41,386 nucleotides of DNA from Porphyromonas sp. (GCA_030532365.1 JAUNLH010000012.1:1-41386); one strand, 5' to 3'; positions 17,865 through 26,163 are shown, counted from the first letter of the stretch. Program-made: numbers and translations. The notes: generated by a model from the letters alone, not told the origin.

Positions 17865-20030
17865 ATGCTGAAATATAGAAAGATTGAAGAAGATAATGCA
17901 CTAGACCGGTCTCCTACATCACCCTTGGCACTTACTGAGAACCCTTTCTTTGACGACGAGGAGGAGAAGGATATCAATGAGCTGATGGGAGGTGGCAATG
18001 AGTCTGCCACTAAGGGCTCTGAAAAAGACAGCCGTAAGGGTAAGAGAAAGTCTGAGACACCCATGCTAGACAAGTATGGCACCTCACTTACCGGTATGGC
18101 ACGTGAGGGTAAGCTCGATCCTGTATTTGGACGAGAAAAGGAGCTACTGCGTGTAGCTCAGATACTTGCACGGAAGAAGAAGAACAATCCGATCCTACTC
18201 GGTGATCCCGGGGTGGGTAAGACCGCAATCGTAGAGGGTCTGGCTCAGCGCATTGTCGCTAATGACGTGCCAGTCACGCTGCTGGGTAAGGAGCTAGTCT
18301 CTGTAGACCTAGCTTCGATCGTTGCTGGCTCTATGTATAGAGGACAATTCGAGGAGCGAATGAAGGCGATGATAGAGGAGCTCAAGAATGATCCGGATAT
18401 CATCCTCTATATAGATGAGATACACACACTTGTGGGTAGTGGTAACACCCAGGGTGGGCTGGATGCCGCTAATATCCTCAAACCTGCACTGGCGAGAGGT
18501 GAGATACGCTGTATCGGTGCCACAACGGTCGAGGAGTACCGCAAGACCATTGAGAAGGACGGTGCAATGGATCGCCGCTTTCAGAAAGTGGTGGTTGAGG
18601 CTCCTGATACTATCGAGACCCTAGAGATGCTGAAGCGTCTACGCCCTGCGTATGAGAAGCACCACCGGGTCGCCTATACTGACCAAGCGCTTGAGGCTGC
18701 TGTGAGACTTACGGATCAGTATATTACGGAGCGTTTCTTTCCTGACAAGGCGATCGATGCGATGGATGAAGCAGGTGCCTACACCTTTATGATCCACCAG
18801 AAACCTGTAGACTTCTCGGCTTATGAGTCAAGGATAGCAAATTTCCGAGCTATGAAAGAGAAAGCAGCTGCTGTAGGGGACTTTGCGATGGCTACTAAGT
18901 GGAGGGATAAGGAAAAGGATGAGATTGATGAGCTCGAGAGCTACAAGCTGTCGCTCGAGCAGGGGCATATTCAGGATAAACCCATTGTAGTGGGCGTAGA
19001 GGAGGTGGAGAAGGTGGTCTCACTCTCTAGTGGAATCCCTGTGGAGTCTTTGACTAAGGATGCTCTGACTGTACTGTCGGGGCTTGATGAGCGGCTCTTG
19101 GAGCGTGTAAAGGGTCAAGATCATGTAGTTGAGGCTGTGGCAAAGGCTATTCAGAGAAATAAGGTAGGTTTGCGTGATAAGTCTCGCCCGATAGGCACAT
19201 TCCTCTTCTTGGGGTCTAGTGGTGTAGGTAAGACGCACCTATCTAAGCAGCTCGCTAGAGAGCTATTTGGTAGCGAAGAGGCAATGATACGTGTGGATAT
19301 GAGCGAGATGATGGAGCGCCATACGGTGTCTCGCCTTATCGGTGCGCCTCCCGGATATGTCGGGTATGACGAGGGTGGCGAGCTGACAGAGAAGGTGAAG
19401 CGTCGTCCATACTCTGTAGTGCTCTTTGATGAGATTGAGAAGGCACACCCCGATGTCCATAACCTGCTCTTGCAGCTGATGGATGATGGAGTCCTTACGG
19501 ACAGCAATGGCGGTAAGGTGAGTTTTAAGAATACGATTGTGATCATGACTTCTAACGTGGGTACACGTCAGTTGAGTGAGTTTGGTACCGGCATTGGCTT
19601 TAAGGACGCTAATGCAGACATCTCTCAGCTTTCACAGGGAGTGATAGATAAGTCGTTGCGAAGAGCTTTCGCTCCAGAGTTCCTGAACCGAATTGATCAG
19701 ATACTCACTTTTAACGCTCTGACCCCTGAGGTGATCCGGAGTATCGTTGATATTGAGCTCAAGGAACTAGATGATAGGCTTAAGGATCTCTCTATCACCG
19801 TAACCTATACGGAGGCAGTGCTTAACTTCCTCGCTGACAAAGGCTATGATGTCCGGTATGGCGCTAGACCGCTTAAGAGAGCTATTGCTAACTATGTCGA
19901 GGAGTTGATCACGCAGAATATCTTGGATCACGAGATTGTGTCGGGTGGTAGCTATGTCATAGACGTGGCTGAGGGTAAGCAATCCGATAAATTACGTGTG
20001 CTACAGCCTGAACCTGTTTTGGTACCATAA
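17865..20030 (+). CDS. clpC: ClpC-type AAA+ unfoldase lacking the N-terminal Clp repeat domain
   Basis: This 721-aa Hsp100 unfoldase presumably feeds substrates to ClpP. After a charged, low-complexity lead of about 65 residues it enters D1 directly: Walker A GDPGVGKT at 113-120 and Walker [14 protein letters not shown] middle segment at about 325-365 ([21 protein letters not shown]) resembles the UVR motif of ClpC. D2 has Walker A GSSGVGKT near 450 and Walker [17 protein letters not shown] near 577 is the likely ClpP-docking loop. The Clp_N repeat domain of about 145 aa that normally binds adaptors is absent. The upstream gene ends 33 nt before and a strong SD marks the ATG, so this is not a mis-chosen start. 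ClpA-like naming is also possible. A terminator follows. Confidence 0.92.
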   Translation: MLKYRKIEEDNALDRSPTSPLALTENPFFDDEEEKDINELMGGGNESATKGSEKDSRKGKRKSETPMLDKYGTSLTGMAREGKLDPVFGREKELLRVAQILARKKKNNPILLGDPGVGKTAIVEGLAQRIVANDVPVTLLGKELVSVDLASIVAGSMYRGQFEERMKAMIEELKNDPDIILYIDEIHTLVGSGNTQGGLDAANILKPALARGEIRCIGATTVEEYRKTIEKDGAMDRRFQKVVVEAPDTIETLEMLKRLRPAYEKHHRVAYTDQALEAAVRLTDQYITERFFPDKAIDAMDEAGAYTFMIHQKPVDFSAYESRIANFRAMKEKAAAVGDFAMATKWRDKEKDEIDELESYKLSLEQGHIQDKPIVVGVEEVEKVVSLSSGIPVESLTKDALTVLSGLDERLLERVKGQDHVVEAVAKAIQRNKVGLRDKSRPIGTFLFLGSSGVGKTHLSKQLARELFGSEEAMIRVDMSEMMERHTVSRLIGAPPGYVGYDEGGELTEKVKRRPYSVVLFDEIEKAHPDVHNLLLQLMDDGVLTDSNGGKVSFKNTIVIMTSNVGTRQLSEFGTGIGFKDANADISQLSQGVIDKSLRRAFAPEFLNRIDQILTFNALTPEVIRSIVDIELKELDDRLKDLSITVTYTEAVLNFLADKGYDVRYGARPLKRAIANYVEELITQNILDHEIVSGGSYVIDVAEGKQSDKLRVLQPEPVLVP

Positions 20031-20060
20031 GTCGGTCAGAGCTGACCTAGCATAAATAGA

Positions 20061-20098
20061 AAGTCCTCGCTATAGCTGTCTATAGCGAGGACTTTTTG
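20061..20098 (+). terminator. Rho-independent terminator after clpC
   Basis: A perfect 15-bp stem (20061-20075 with 20080-20094, 4-nt loop CTGT) is followed by a T-run. It lies 31 nt after the clpC stop and ends the plus-strand block. Confidence 0.92.
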
Positions 20099-20131
20099 TC
20101 TCTAGACTACGGTGCAAGGACTGTATAAGAA

Positions 20132-20167
20132 GAATGGTGGATAGACTTTTCGGTCTATCCACCATTC
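20132..20167 (-). terminator. Hairpin terminating hsp20
   Basis: A perfect 15-bp stem (20132-20146 with 20153-20167, 6-nt loop) lies 52 nt beyond the hsp20 stop. On the minus strand it is followed by TTCTTCTTAT, a pyrimidine-rich tail. Together with the clpC terminator it separates the convergent genes. Confidence 0.75.
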
Positions 20168-20219
20168 ATACTACTCATTCTCCAAATTACTTACACACTA
20201 ACCAATCTTTGAAGTGGGA

Positions 20220-20708
20220 TTAGTCTACACTGATGGTACGCTCGTGCTGAATCTTGTCAGCCTCTCTTATCTTCTTGATGGTCACTTCGAGTACTCCGTT
20301 CTCTACACGTGCAGAGATGCCATCTAGGTCTGTATCTTCTGGTAGTGTCATCCTCTGTACGAAGCTCTCGTTGAGGAACTCTCTCCTTAGGTATCGTACA
20401 GGCTTCTCATCTACCTTGGCTACTTCCTTGCTGCGAGCCTCTTCGGTCTCGTTCTCTACATTGTCCACTGATTCAGGGCTTTGAGTGGTGTACTCTTCCT
20501 TCTTCTGCATAGAGATGACCAGGTTCTCCTCTTCATCTAGCTTGATGGAGACATCCTCCTTGGTTAGACCTGGAGCTGCTATCTGGACGACATAGTCCAC
20601 TTCGCTCTCCATTACGTTGACTGCTGGGCTTGAAACCTTTCTATAAGTTACAGCTGGCATTTCACTGTTCCACAGTGCATCAAACAAGTCATAAAATCCA
20701 CGTCTCAT
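20220..20708 (-). CDS. hsp20: Small heat-shock protein, Hsp20/alpha-crystallin family
   Basis: This 162-aa ATP-independent holdase binds unfolding proteins. The alpha-crystallin domain runs from about residue 28 to 147, with PGLTKEDVSIKLDEEENLVIS and the signature ISARVENGVLEVTIKK at 131-146. A C-terminal tail follows. Between strands it holds an acidic insertion at about 70-103 (rich in Glu, Ser and Asp) that is longer than the short KEE-type loop usual in bacterial Hsp20. Upstream there is no TAnnTTTG box, but a sigma54-type promoter with phased repeats is present. Confidence 0.93.
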   Translation of the reverse strand: MRRGFYDLFDALWNSEMPAVTYRKVSSPAVNVMESEVDYVVQIAAPGLTKEDVSIKLDEEENLVISMQKKEEYTTQSPESVDNVENETEEARSKEVAKVDEKPVRYLRREFLNESFVQRMTLPEDTDLDGISARVENGVLEVTIKKIREADKIQHERTISVD

Positions 20709-20764
20709 ATCTAATTTCTTTTCTTTTTGCGTTGAACATTCATTATCAATTACATAAAGAGTAG

Positions 20765-20782
20765 TGCAAGATGATTGCCAAA
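20765..20782 (-). promoter_or_regulatory. Putative sigma54 (-24/-12) promoter of hsp20
   Basis: The minus strand reads TTGGCAATCATCTTGCA. This matches the sigma54 consensus TTGGCACG-N4-TTGCW at every position except the CG after TTGGCA, and the GG and GC dinucleotides have the required 10 nt between them. Transcription would start near 20754, leaving a leader of about 46 nt to the hsp20 ATG. Three upstream repeats and a sigma54-type activator gene elsewhere in the window support it. Confidence 0.6.
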
Positions 20783-20816
20783 GGCGTGGTGGCAGTGAAA
20801 TGTGTCAGAGCGTTGC

Positions 20817-20870
20817 ATATCTGGCATAAATGATGAAATATCTGGCGTGACATGGGATGCGGATATGGCA
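20817..20870 (-). promoter_or_regulatory. Three phased repeats upstream of the hsp20 promoter (possible activator sites)
   Basis: On the minus strand the motif GCCAGATAT occurs at 20817-20825 and 20838-20846, and a variant GCCATAT at 20863-20869. The GCC cores are 21 and 23 nt apart, two helical turns each, so the sites face the same side of the DNA. They lie about 40-90 bp upstream of the -24 element, where a sigma54 activator would bind. The binding protein is unknown. Confidence 0.5.
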
Positions 20871-20923
20871 AGGTCTGACATCTATGAAAATATCCTCGTA
20901 CTTTATTTTCACGAAGTATAACG

Positions 20924-21160
20924 TCGGTTTTTTAGCAACCGATTAAAGCTACAAACGGTATTATTGGCACCCTTTACCGCATCACTCGCCACATCTCAGC
21001 CGCCCAAAACAGCCGTCGTAAGCAAGAGGAGTGAGTCGTCACCAATTACTCGTACAGCGTTCGACTGCCATTCATATGGCGATCGAACGCTATTCGAGTG
21101 CCGTTTTACCACCAAAACAACAAAAGGGCTACCCTCACTGGGGATAGCCCTTTTGTCTTT
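20924..21160 (+). other. Structured intergenic region, candidate small RNA on the plus strand
   Basis: There is no convincing gene between the hsp20 control region and htrA, yet the stretch contains a long imperfect hairpin (21057-21090: 8 bp, a mismatch, then 6 bp, loop TCAT). A second copy of its core motif lies close by (TTCGACTGCC at 21060 and TTCGAGTGCC at 21093). It ends in a hairpin followed by a T-rich tail on the plus strand (21121-21165). A terminator with no upstream plus-strand gene suggests a noncoding transcript. I found no perfect promoter; TATTATTG near 20959 is one base off consensus. Not matched to any known RNA family. Confidence 0.4.
21121..21155 (+). terminator. Hairpin with T-rich tails on both strands
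   Basis: CAAAAGGGCTA pairs with TAGCCCTTTTG, with an extra CCC/GGG pairing inside. On the plus strand TCTTTCTTTTG follows; on the minus strand TTGTTTTGG follows. It could end a plus-strand transcript from the 20924-21120 region, back up termination of htrA on the minus strand, or both. Confidence 0.65.
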
Positions 21161-21226
21161 CTTTTGCGTAGTTCGTAGACGTCACGTGCGCGCCACCTCA
21201 ACAGATATTTCGTTTTTACGGATATA

Positions 21227-21254
21227 CAGGCACCCAACCTGAATCGGGTGCCTG
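21227..21254 (-). terminator. Hairpin downstream of htrA
   Basis: A perfect 9-bp inverted repeat (CAGGCACCC ... GGGTGCCTG, 10-nt loop) lies 42 nt beyond the htrA stop. It has only a weak T-rich tail on the minus strand, so termination may be completed by the hairpin at 21121-21155. Confidence 0.5.
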
Positions 21255-21295
21255 CTAAATATTATTGAGTCTTTGCTTTTTCAGCGGTTAATTGG

Positions 21296-22825
21296 TTAGG
21301 TTAGGTCCACAGCAACGTAGCGTACTCGACCGTTAGGATAAATACCCTTGATGAATAGAACCTTGTCAGCCGCATGGTTGACCACCCCCTCTACTATGCG
21401 CTCTACGTCATCACCCGTACGCACACGGGTGTTGTTGATCGCTAGGATGACGAACCCTTTGTTGATGCCAGATTCGTGGAACTTCCCTTCCTTATCTACC
21501 CCAACAACGACAACACCTGAGCTAATACCTAGCCTAGTTGCAGTCTCCTCATCGATGGGCTTGAATGCAGCTCCAAGTGAAGCTACAGATGAGCGCTCTA
21601 TAATATCGGTGTTGCCTTCTCTATTTTTTAGCTCTACCTTAAAGCTCAGCTCCTCGCCTTGACGGTTCACACTTAGAGTGACGTGGTCGCCAGGTCGGTA
21701 CTTACTGATCTGCTCCTGGAGCTCTGCCATCCCCTTGGTATGGATGCCGTTCACCGCAGTGATAACGTCTCCCTCCTTTATGCCAGCTGCCTTAGCACTA
21801 CTATTTTCTCCAAAATCAACTACGACAGCCCCTTGAGTTACCTTCAGGTTGTGCTCTTTCTTAAGCTCCTCAATGACGTTAGTGCCGACTATGCCTAGGA
21901 CGGCTCGTTGTACAGTGCCATATTGCTTAATATCGGCTACTACCTTGCTGGCGATGCTAACAGGGACAGCGAAAGAATAGCCTGAGAAACTCCCATCACG
22001 CGAGTATATCATTGTGTTGATCCCAACTAACTCTCCACGAGCATTGACGAGCGCACCACCGGAGTTCCCAGGGTTGACCGCTGCATCTGTCTGGATAAAT
22101 GAAGCTATCTTGAGATCGCCCTGCTGCATAGTACTGCGTCCCTTTGCGCTGACTATACCTGCTGTGACTGTACTAGAAAGATTGAAAGGATTACCGACAG
22201 CCAATACCCACTCCCCAACTCTCAATGATTCGCTGTCACCAAATGGGATCGGAGAGAGACCGGATGCCTCAATCTTGATCAGCGCGATATCTGTCTCAGG
22301 ATCAGTTCCTACCAGAGTTGCCTCGAATGTCTCATTGGTATTAGTCGTGACTGTGATGCGTGTCGCTCCACTGATCACGTGATTATTCGTGATGATAAAG
22401 CCATCTGTGCTTATGATGACACCCGAACCAATGCCTATCTTAACTGGACTTTCGGCACGGCCGCCATCACCACGAGGCCCATCGCCAGGGATACCGAAGA
22501 AAAACTCAAACGGATCAATGTATCTCCTAGATGGCTGTTTGGCAACTGTCTCGGTACGGATGTTGACCACACCATTTATACTGCGCTCTGCAGCCTCCAC
22601 GAAGTTCTCGGGGACACTAGTTGGGCTGTAGACAGCCTGCGTCATCTTCGGCTGCTTAAAGACGTCTGCAGCAACGGCTATGTTACCACTCAGCTCTGTT
22701 GTCTCTGTCTGTGAGGAGACCTTAGCTTGTTTCCCATCAAACCCCGTATAGATCGCTACCCCAGATGCAGCACCGATCAGTGAGCATCCAAGGGCGAGTA
22801 ACCCTATCTTTACGCTTTTATTCAT
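21296..22825 (-). CDS. degP: Periplasmic serine protease/chaperone DegP-HtrA
   Basis: This 509-aa envelope protease has an N-terminal signal/anchor helix (about 7-27). The trypsin-like domain has the triad His149 (TNNHVIS), Asp179 (PETDIALIKI) and Ser255 (PGNSGGALV). PDZ1 lies at about 290-390 and PDZ2 at about 405-505. It degrades or refolds damaged periplasmic and outer-membrane proteins. It is monocistronic, with 134 nt separating it from ygiQ upstream. The protein lies near clpC and hsp20, but no shared promoter was seen. Confidence 0.95.
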   Translation of the reverse strand: MNKSVKIGLLALGCSLIGAASGVAIYTGFDGKQAKVSSQTETTELSGNIAVAADVFKQPKMTQAVYSPTSVPENFVEAAERSINGVVNIRTETVAKQPSRRYIDPFEFFFGIPGDGPRGDGGRAESPVKIGIGSGVIISTDGFIITNNHVISGATRITVTTNTNETFEATLVGTDPETDIALIKIEASGLSPIPFGDSESLRVGEWVLAVGNPFNLSSTVTAGIVSAKGRSTMQQGDLKIASFIQTDAAVNPGNSGGALVNARGELVGINTMIYSRDGSFSGYSFAVPVSIASKVVADIKQYGTVQRAVLGIVGTNVIEELKKEHNLKVTQGAVVVDFGENSSAKAAGIKEGDVITAVNGIHTKGMAELQEQISKYRPGDHVTLSVNRQGEELSFKVELKNREGNTDIIERSSVASLGAAFKPIDEETATRLGISSGVVVVGVDKEGKFHESGINKGFVILAINNTRVRTGDDVERIVEGVVNHAADKVLFIKGIYPNGRVRYVAVDLT

Positions 22826-22959
22826 ATCAATGTCCTTTATCTTGTAATCAGATTCTTAATCAGTACGATTACAAATAAAAGGAATAATTGAGACTCTTCA
22901 AAGCTGAGATTTACTGTTTTAACAGTTGAGACGAGTGCTATTTGCACCTTTAATGATGA

Positions 22960-24864
22960 TTAACGGCGACGATACCCTTTTTTAGAGGATTTGTCCTTGA
23001 GACGTTTGTCCTGTCTGCTTTTATGTGTGGGTGCAAGTAACTTGGGAATCAAGTCGGAGCGTCCCATCTGTCTCAGCGACCGTGCAATGCTGGTCCTTGC
23101 CTCAGGCTTGTACCAAAAGAAGAATTGCCTCTGGCGTTCTTTCTCCTCCTTAGTGTGTGCAGTATAGACTATCTCACCTGTATAGGGGTGATAGCCACTA
23201 TGGTAGATCACTGTGGCGACTGTCATTGGGGTAGGAGTGAAGTCCTGTACCTGCTCCAGCTGGAAGTGCATCGACTTCGTAAGGAGAGCCAGCTCTGCCA
23301 TATCCTCTTCGTGGCACCCTGGATGGCTCGAGATGAAGTAGGGGATCAGCTGTTGCTTGAGCCCATACTTGGCATTGATGCGATCGAAGTTACGCTTGAA
23401 CTCTTGGAACTGGCTGACCGAAGGCTTCCTTATGACTTTCAAGACCCTATCAGAAGTGTGCTCGGGGGCTATCTTAAGTCTCCCTGATACATGGTTGGCA
23501 ACCAGTTCTTCTGTGTACGCTCTTGCTGCTTCCTTGAGGTCTGGAGCCTTATGATCATGCAAGAGTAGGTCGTATCTCACTCCGCTGCTGACAAAGCTCT
23601 TCTTGAGCCCTTCGATGCCATCAACCTCCTTGTAAAGCTCGATCAATGGCTGGTGGTTTGCATTGAGGTTAGGACAGACCTTAGGGAAGATACAGGAGGG
23701 ACGCAGACACTGCTCGCAGATTTGAGGCTTAAAGCCTTTCATCTGGTACATGTTGGCACTTGGGCCCCCAAGATCGCTGATATACCCTTTGAAGTCATCC
23801 ATTTTGGTGATGCGTTTTGCCTCCTCTACAACTGATTCTTTGCTCCGAGAGGAGATGAATTTGCCCTGATGGGCGGAGATTGTACAGAAGGCGCACCCAC
23901 CAAAGCACCCACGATGTAGCGTGATGGAGTGCTTGATCATCTCGTACGCAGGTATCTCTTTACCCTTGTATCTGGGATGTGGCAGACGGGTATAAGGAAG
24001 AGCGTAAATTTTATCTAGCTCCTCAGTTGATAGCAAAGGGTAGGGCGGGTTGACTACTATTGTGTTTGCCCCAACCTTTTGAAGGATCCTTTTGGCATGT
24101 AGTGAGTTGCTTTGCTCCTCTATGTGGCGGAAGTTGGATGCGTATAGTCGCTTGTCTTGTAGACACTCCTCATGACTAAATAGGACAATATCATCATCGC
24201 TTGACTGAAGCCCTTCTGAGGGCTCTAAAAAGGCTATCTGAGGCAACTCTTTAATCCTATCAATACTTGCTCCTTGGTCAAGTAGCGAGGCGATATCACA
24301 TACAGACCTCTCCCCCATGCCATAAATGACAATGTCTGCCTTAGTGAGGACTGGAGCACCGGGTAGGAGCTTATCTTGCCAGTAATCGTAGTGTGTGAGC
24401 CTACGCAGAGAAGCCTCAATCCCGCCGAGGATAATAGGGGTTTCGGGGTAGAGATCACGTAGGATCTCTGTGTATACTATACTTGGATAGTCCGGGCGCA
24501 TGTCAGCCCGTCTGTCGGGGGTGTACGCATCATCACTACGACGTCGCTTAGCCGCGGTGTAATGATTGACCATGGAGTCCATATTCCCCGGTGATACACC
24601 GAAGAACAGCCTTGGACGCCCTAGTTTCTTGAAGTCGCGTAGATCGTCACGCCAGTTGGGTTGCGGTACTATCGCTACCCTATATCCAGCTGCCTCTAAG
24701 GTCCTACCAATGACGGCATTGGCAAAGGAGGGATGGTCGACATAAGCATCTCCGCTAAAGAGTATGATGTCCAACTCGCTCCACCCTCTCAGCTTCACCT
24801 CTTTAGCCGATGTGGGTAGCCAGCGAGTAAGATCTGGACGCTCGTCTCTATTACTCCGAGACAT
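22960..24864 (-). CDS. ygiQ: YgiQ-family radical SAM protein
   Basis: This radical SAM protein of 634 aa has an N-terminal YgiQ/UPF0313 domain with B12-binding-like character. The iron-sulfur motif HRGCFGGCAFC has Cys320, Cys324 and Cys327, and the C-terminus is Lys/Arg-rich. The reaction is unknown for the family. The ORF could be extended 58 codons upstream, but that part lies entirely inside queF in another frame. The ATG at 24864 overlaps the queF stop by one base (TAATG), so this start is favoured and the genes are coupled. Confidence 0.92.
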   Translation of the reverse strand: MSRSNRDERPDLTRWLPTSAKEVKLRGWSELDIILFSGDAYVDHPSFANAVIGRTLEAAGYRVAIVPQPNWRDDLRDFKKLGRPRLFFGVSPGNMDSMVNHYTAAKRRRSDDAYTPDRRADMRPDYPSIVYTEILRDLYPETPIILGGIEASLRRLTHYDYWQDKLLPGAPVLTKADIVIYGMGERSVCDIASLLDQGASIDRIKELPQIAFLEPSEGLQSSDDDIVLFSHEECLQDKRLYASNFRHIEEQSNSLHAKRILQKVGANTIVVNPPYPLLSTEELDKIYALPYTRLPHPRYKGKEIPAYEMIKHSITLHRGCFGGCAFCTISAHQGKFISSRSKESVVEEAKRITKMDDFKGYISDLGGPSANMYQMKGFKPQICEQCLRPSCIFPKVCPNLNANHQPLIELYKEVDGIEGLKKSFVSSGVRYDLLLHDHKAPDLKEAARAYTEELVANHVSGRLKIAPEHTSDRVLKVIRKPSVSQFQEFKRNFDRINAKYGLKQQLIPYFISSHPGCHEEDMAELALLTKSMHFQLEQVQDFTPTPMTVATVIYHSGYHPYTGEIVYTAHTKEEKERQRQFFFWYKPEARTSIARSLRQMGRSDLIPKLLAPTHKSRQDKRLKDKSSKKGYRRR

Positions 24865-25328
24865 TACTCCTGTCTGTGTAGTCTCTCTTTCGCCAGTTCC
24901 TCGTACTCCGTATTGGGGCGCCCCCAGTTGGTATAGGGGTGGATAGAGATACCGCCTCGAGGGGTAAATAGTCCCCTTACCTCGATGTAGCGAGGGTTCA
25001 TCAGCTCTATTAGGTCGTTCATGATGATGTTGACGCAATCCTCATGAAATGCACCATGATTGCGAAAGCTGAAGAGATATATCTTCAGACTCTTGCTCTC
25101 TACCATCTTCTTGTCCGGTATATAGCTAATGATGATCTCCGCAAAGTCAGGCTGACCTGTGATAGGACAGAGACTTGTGAATTCCGGACAGTTAAACCGC
25201 ACCCAGTAATCTCTGTCTGGATGCCTATTCTCAAAGGCTTCTAATACCTCTGGGGCATAATCTTGGCTGTACTCCTCGTGGGGTCTAAGGAGCGTCAGCT
25301 CCTCCTCACGTCTTTTATCTTGTCCCAT
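24864..25328 (-). CDS. queF: NADPH-dependent 7-cyano-7-deazaguanine reductase QueF
   Basis: This 154-aa single-domain (B. subtilis-type) QueF reduces preQ0 to preQ1 in queuosine biosynthesis. The catalytic Cys54 lies in [13 protein letters not shown] and the general acid is Asp61. The NADPH-binding E-S-K-S-L-K motif ([21 protein letters not shown], shortened VESKSLKIY) and the conserved FHED pattern follow. It is coupled to ygiQ by a TAATG overlap. Its ATG lies only 22 nt after a long hairpin. Confidence 0.95.
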   Translation of the reverse strand: MGQDKRREEELTLLRPHEEYSQDYAPEVLEAFENRHPDRDYWVRFNCPEFTSLCPITGQPDFAEIIISYIPDKKMVESKSLKIYLFSFRNHGAFHEDCVNIIMNDLIELMNPRYIEVRGLFTPRGGISIHPYTNWGRPNTEYEELAKERLHRQE

Positions 25329-25350
25329 ATCCTTTTATCTATGTACGAGA

Positions 25351-25400
25351 ATAAGACTTGAAGGATGTTCTATACAGATAGACATACCTTCAAGTCTTAT
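25351..25400 (-). terminator. Long hairpin between the rpmB cluster and queF
   Basis: A perfect 14-bp outer stem (25351-25364 with 25387-25400) continues inward with ATG/CAT and TCTAT/ATAGA pairs around an ACAG loop, interrupted by one bulge. On the minus strand TTATTCTCG follows. It probably terminates the rpmB-rpmG-DUF4295 transcript. Because it is so close to the queF ATG, it may also act as an attenuator for queF. Confidence 0.75.
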
Positions 25401-25434
25401 AAATATCCTATGTGATCTCCCTATGTGGGTGAGT

Positions 25435-25590
25435 TTACTTTTGCTTGAAGTAATCCTCTACCATCTCGTTAGGGACCATATCTTCCTTAAAGAAATACCT
25501 CCCTGACTTTGGGGACTTCTCCACCTTGATTACTTTAGAGTAGGTACGTCCTTCACCTGTCTGTAGTTTCGCAACTGCTTTCTTTGCCAT
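25435..25590 (-). CDS. DUF4295 family small basic protein
   Basis: A 51-aa ORF starts MAKKAVAKLQTGEGRTYSKV, continues with KSPKSGRYFFKEDMVPNEMV and ends DYFKQK. This matches the Bacteroidota-specific DUF4295 family, found next to rpmB and rpmG. It lies 24 nt after rpmG in the same direction. Its size, charge and position argue for a ribosome-associated role. From memory, a protein of this family was reported as an extra large-subunit protein in a Bacteroidota ribosome structure, but I am not certain of that. Confidence 0.88.
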   Translation of the reverse strand: MAKKAVAKLQTGEGRTYSKVIKVEKSPKSGRYFFKEDMVPNEMVEDYFKQK

Positions 25591-25614
25591 GGTGTTTTCT
25601 TCTCTTTAAGTTTA

Positions 25615-25803
25615 TTACTTAATTTCCTTATGAACTGTCATCCTCTTCAGGATTGGATTGTACTTCTTAAGCTCAAGCCTACCTGTAGTGTTGCGCCTAT
25701 TCTTTGTAGTGATGTAGCGCGAAGTGCCTGGCAGTCCGCTCTCCTTGTGCTCTGTGCACTCAAGGATTACTTGTACTCTATCTCCTTTTCCTTTCTTAGC
25801 CAT
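25615..25803 (-). CDS. rpmG: 50S ribosomal protein L33
   Basis: This 62-aa basic protein has the L33 pattern [22 protein letters not shown] followed by [21 protein letters not shown] (here overlapping at RY). Only one Cys is present, so it is the zinc-free (C-minus) type. It lies between rpmB (34-nt gap) and the DUF4295 gene (24-nt gap). Confidence 0.95.
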   Translation of the reverse strand: MAKKGKGDRVQVILECTEHKESGLPGTSRYITTKNRRNTTGRLELKKYNPILKRMTVHKEIK

Positions 25804-25837
25804 ATCTCTTCTCCTTTCCTACTTGGGTATCCTTAAC

Positions 25838-26101
25838 TTACTTGCCTAGCTTAACGATTTCGTACTTAGTAAGATTCCCCTTCTCCTGTGCTTGGAGTAG
25901 AGCTGCATTAAGTCCAAGCTTATTGATAAGACGCAGACCTGCAGCAGAGACACGGATCTTGATCCAGCAGTTCTGCTCTGGCCAGTAAAACTTCCTATCA
26001 AAAAGGTTAGCATTGAAGGTGCGCTTTGTACGGCGCATGGAGTGCGAAACGTTGTTCCCAATGATAGCCTTCTTGCCGGTGATTTGACAAACTCGTGCCA
26101 T
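25838..26101 (-). CDS. rpmB: 50S ribosomal protein L28
   Basis: This 87-aa basic protein begins [20 protein letters not shown] and contains [11 protein letters not shown] and the C-terminal [12 protein letters not shown] typical of L28. It is the first gene of rpmB-rpmG-DUF4295. The 62-nt gap upstream to secG shows no clear TAnnTTTG box. Confidence 0.96.
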   Translation of the reverse strand: MARVCQITGKKAIIGNNVSHSMRRTKRTFNANLFDRKFYWPEQNCWIKIRVSAAGLRLINKLGLNAALLQAQEKGNLTKYEIVKLGK

Positions 26102-26163
26102 AAAATATACGCTCTCTGATCTTAAATATTACTTACGTGTAGAAAGAGTGAGAAATGTATTTC

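Noticed and set aside
19151-19546. 131-codon minus-strand ORF inside clpC
   Set aside because: It is antisense to the highly conserved D2 ATPase domain, so it is a shadow of that coding frame.
20964-21242. 92-codon plus-strand ORF in the hsp20-htrA gap
   Set aside because: It reads through the long hairpin and a terminator, has low-complexity composition and matches no family I recognise.
24865-25038. In-frame upstream extension of ygiQ (58 codons)
   Set aside because: It lies wholly inside queF in another frame, and the TAATG overlap marks a better start.
25400-25434. preQ1 riboswitch upstream of queF
   Set aside because: I could not fit the known aptamer core, and the nearby hairpin is explained as a terminator.
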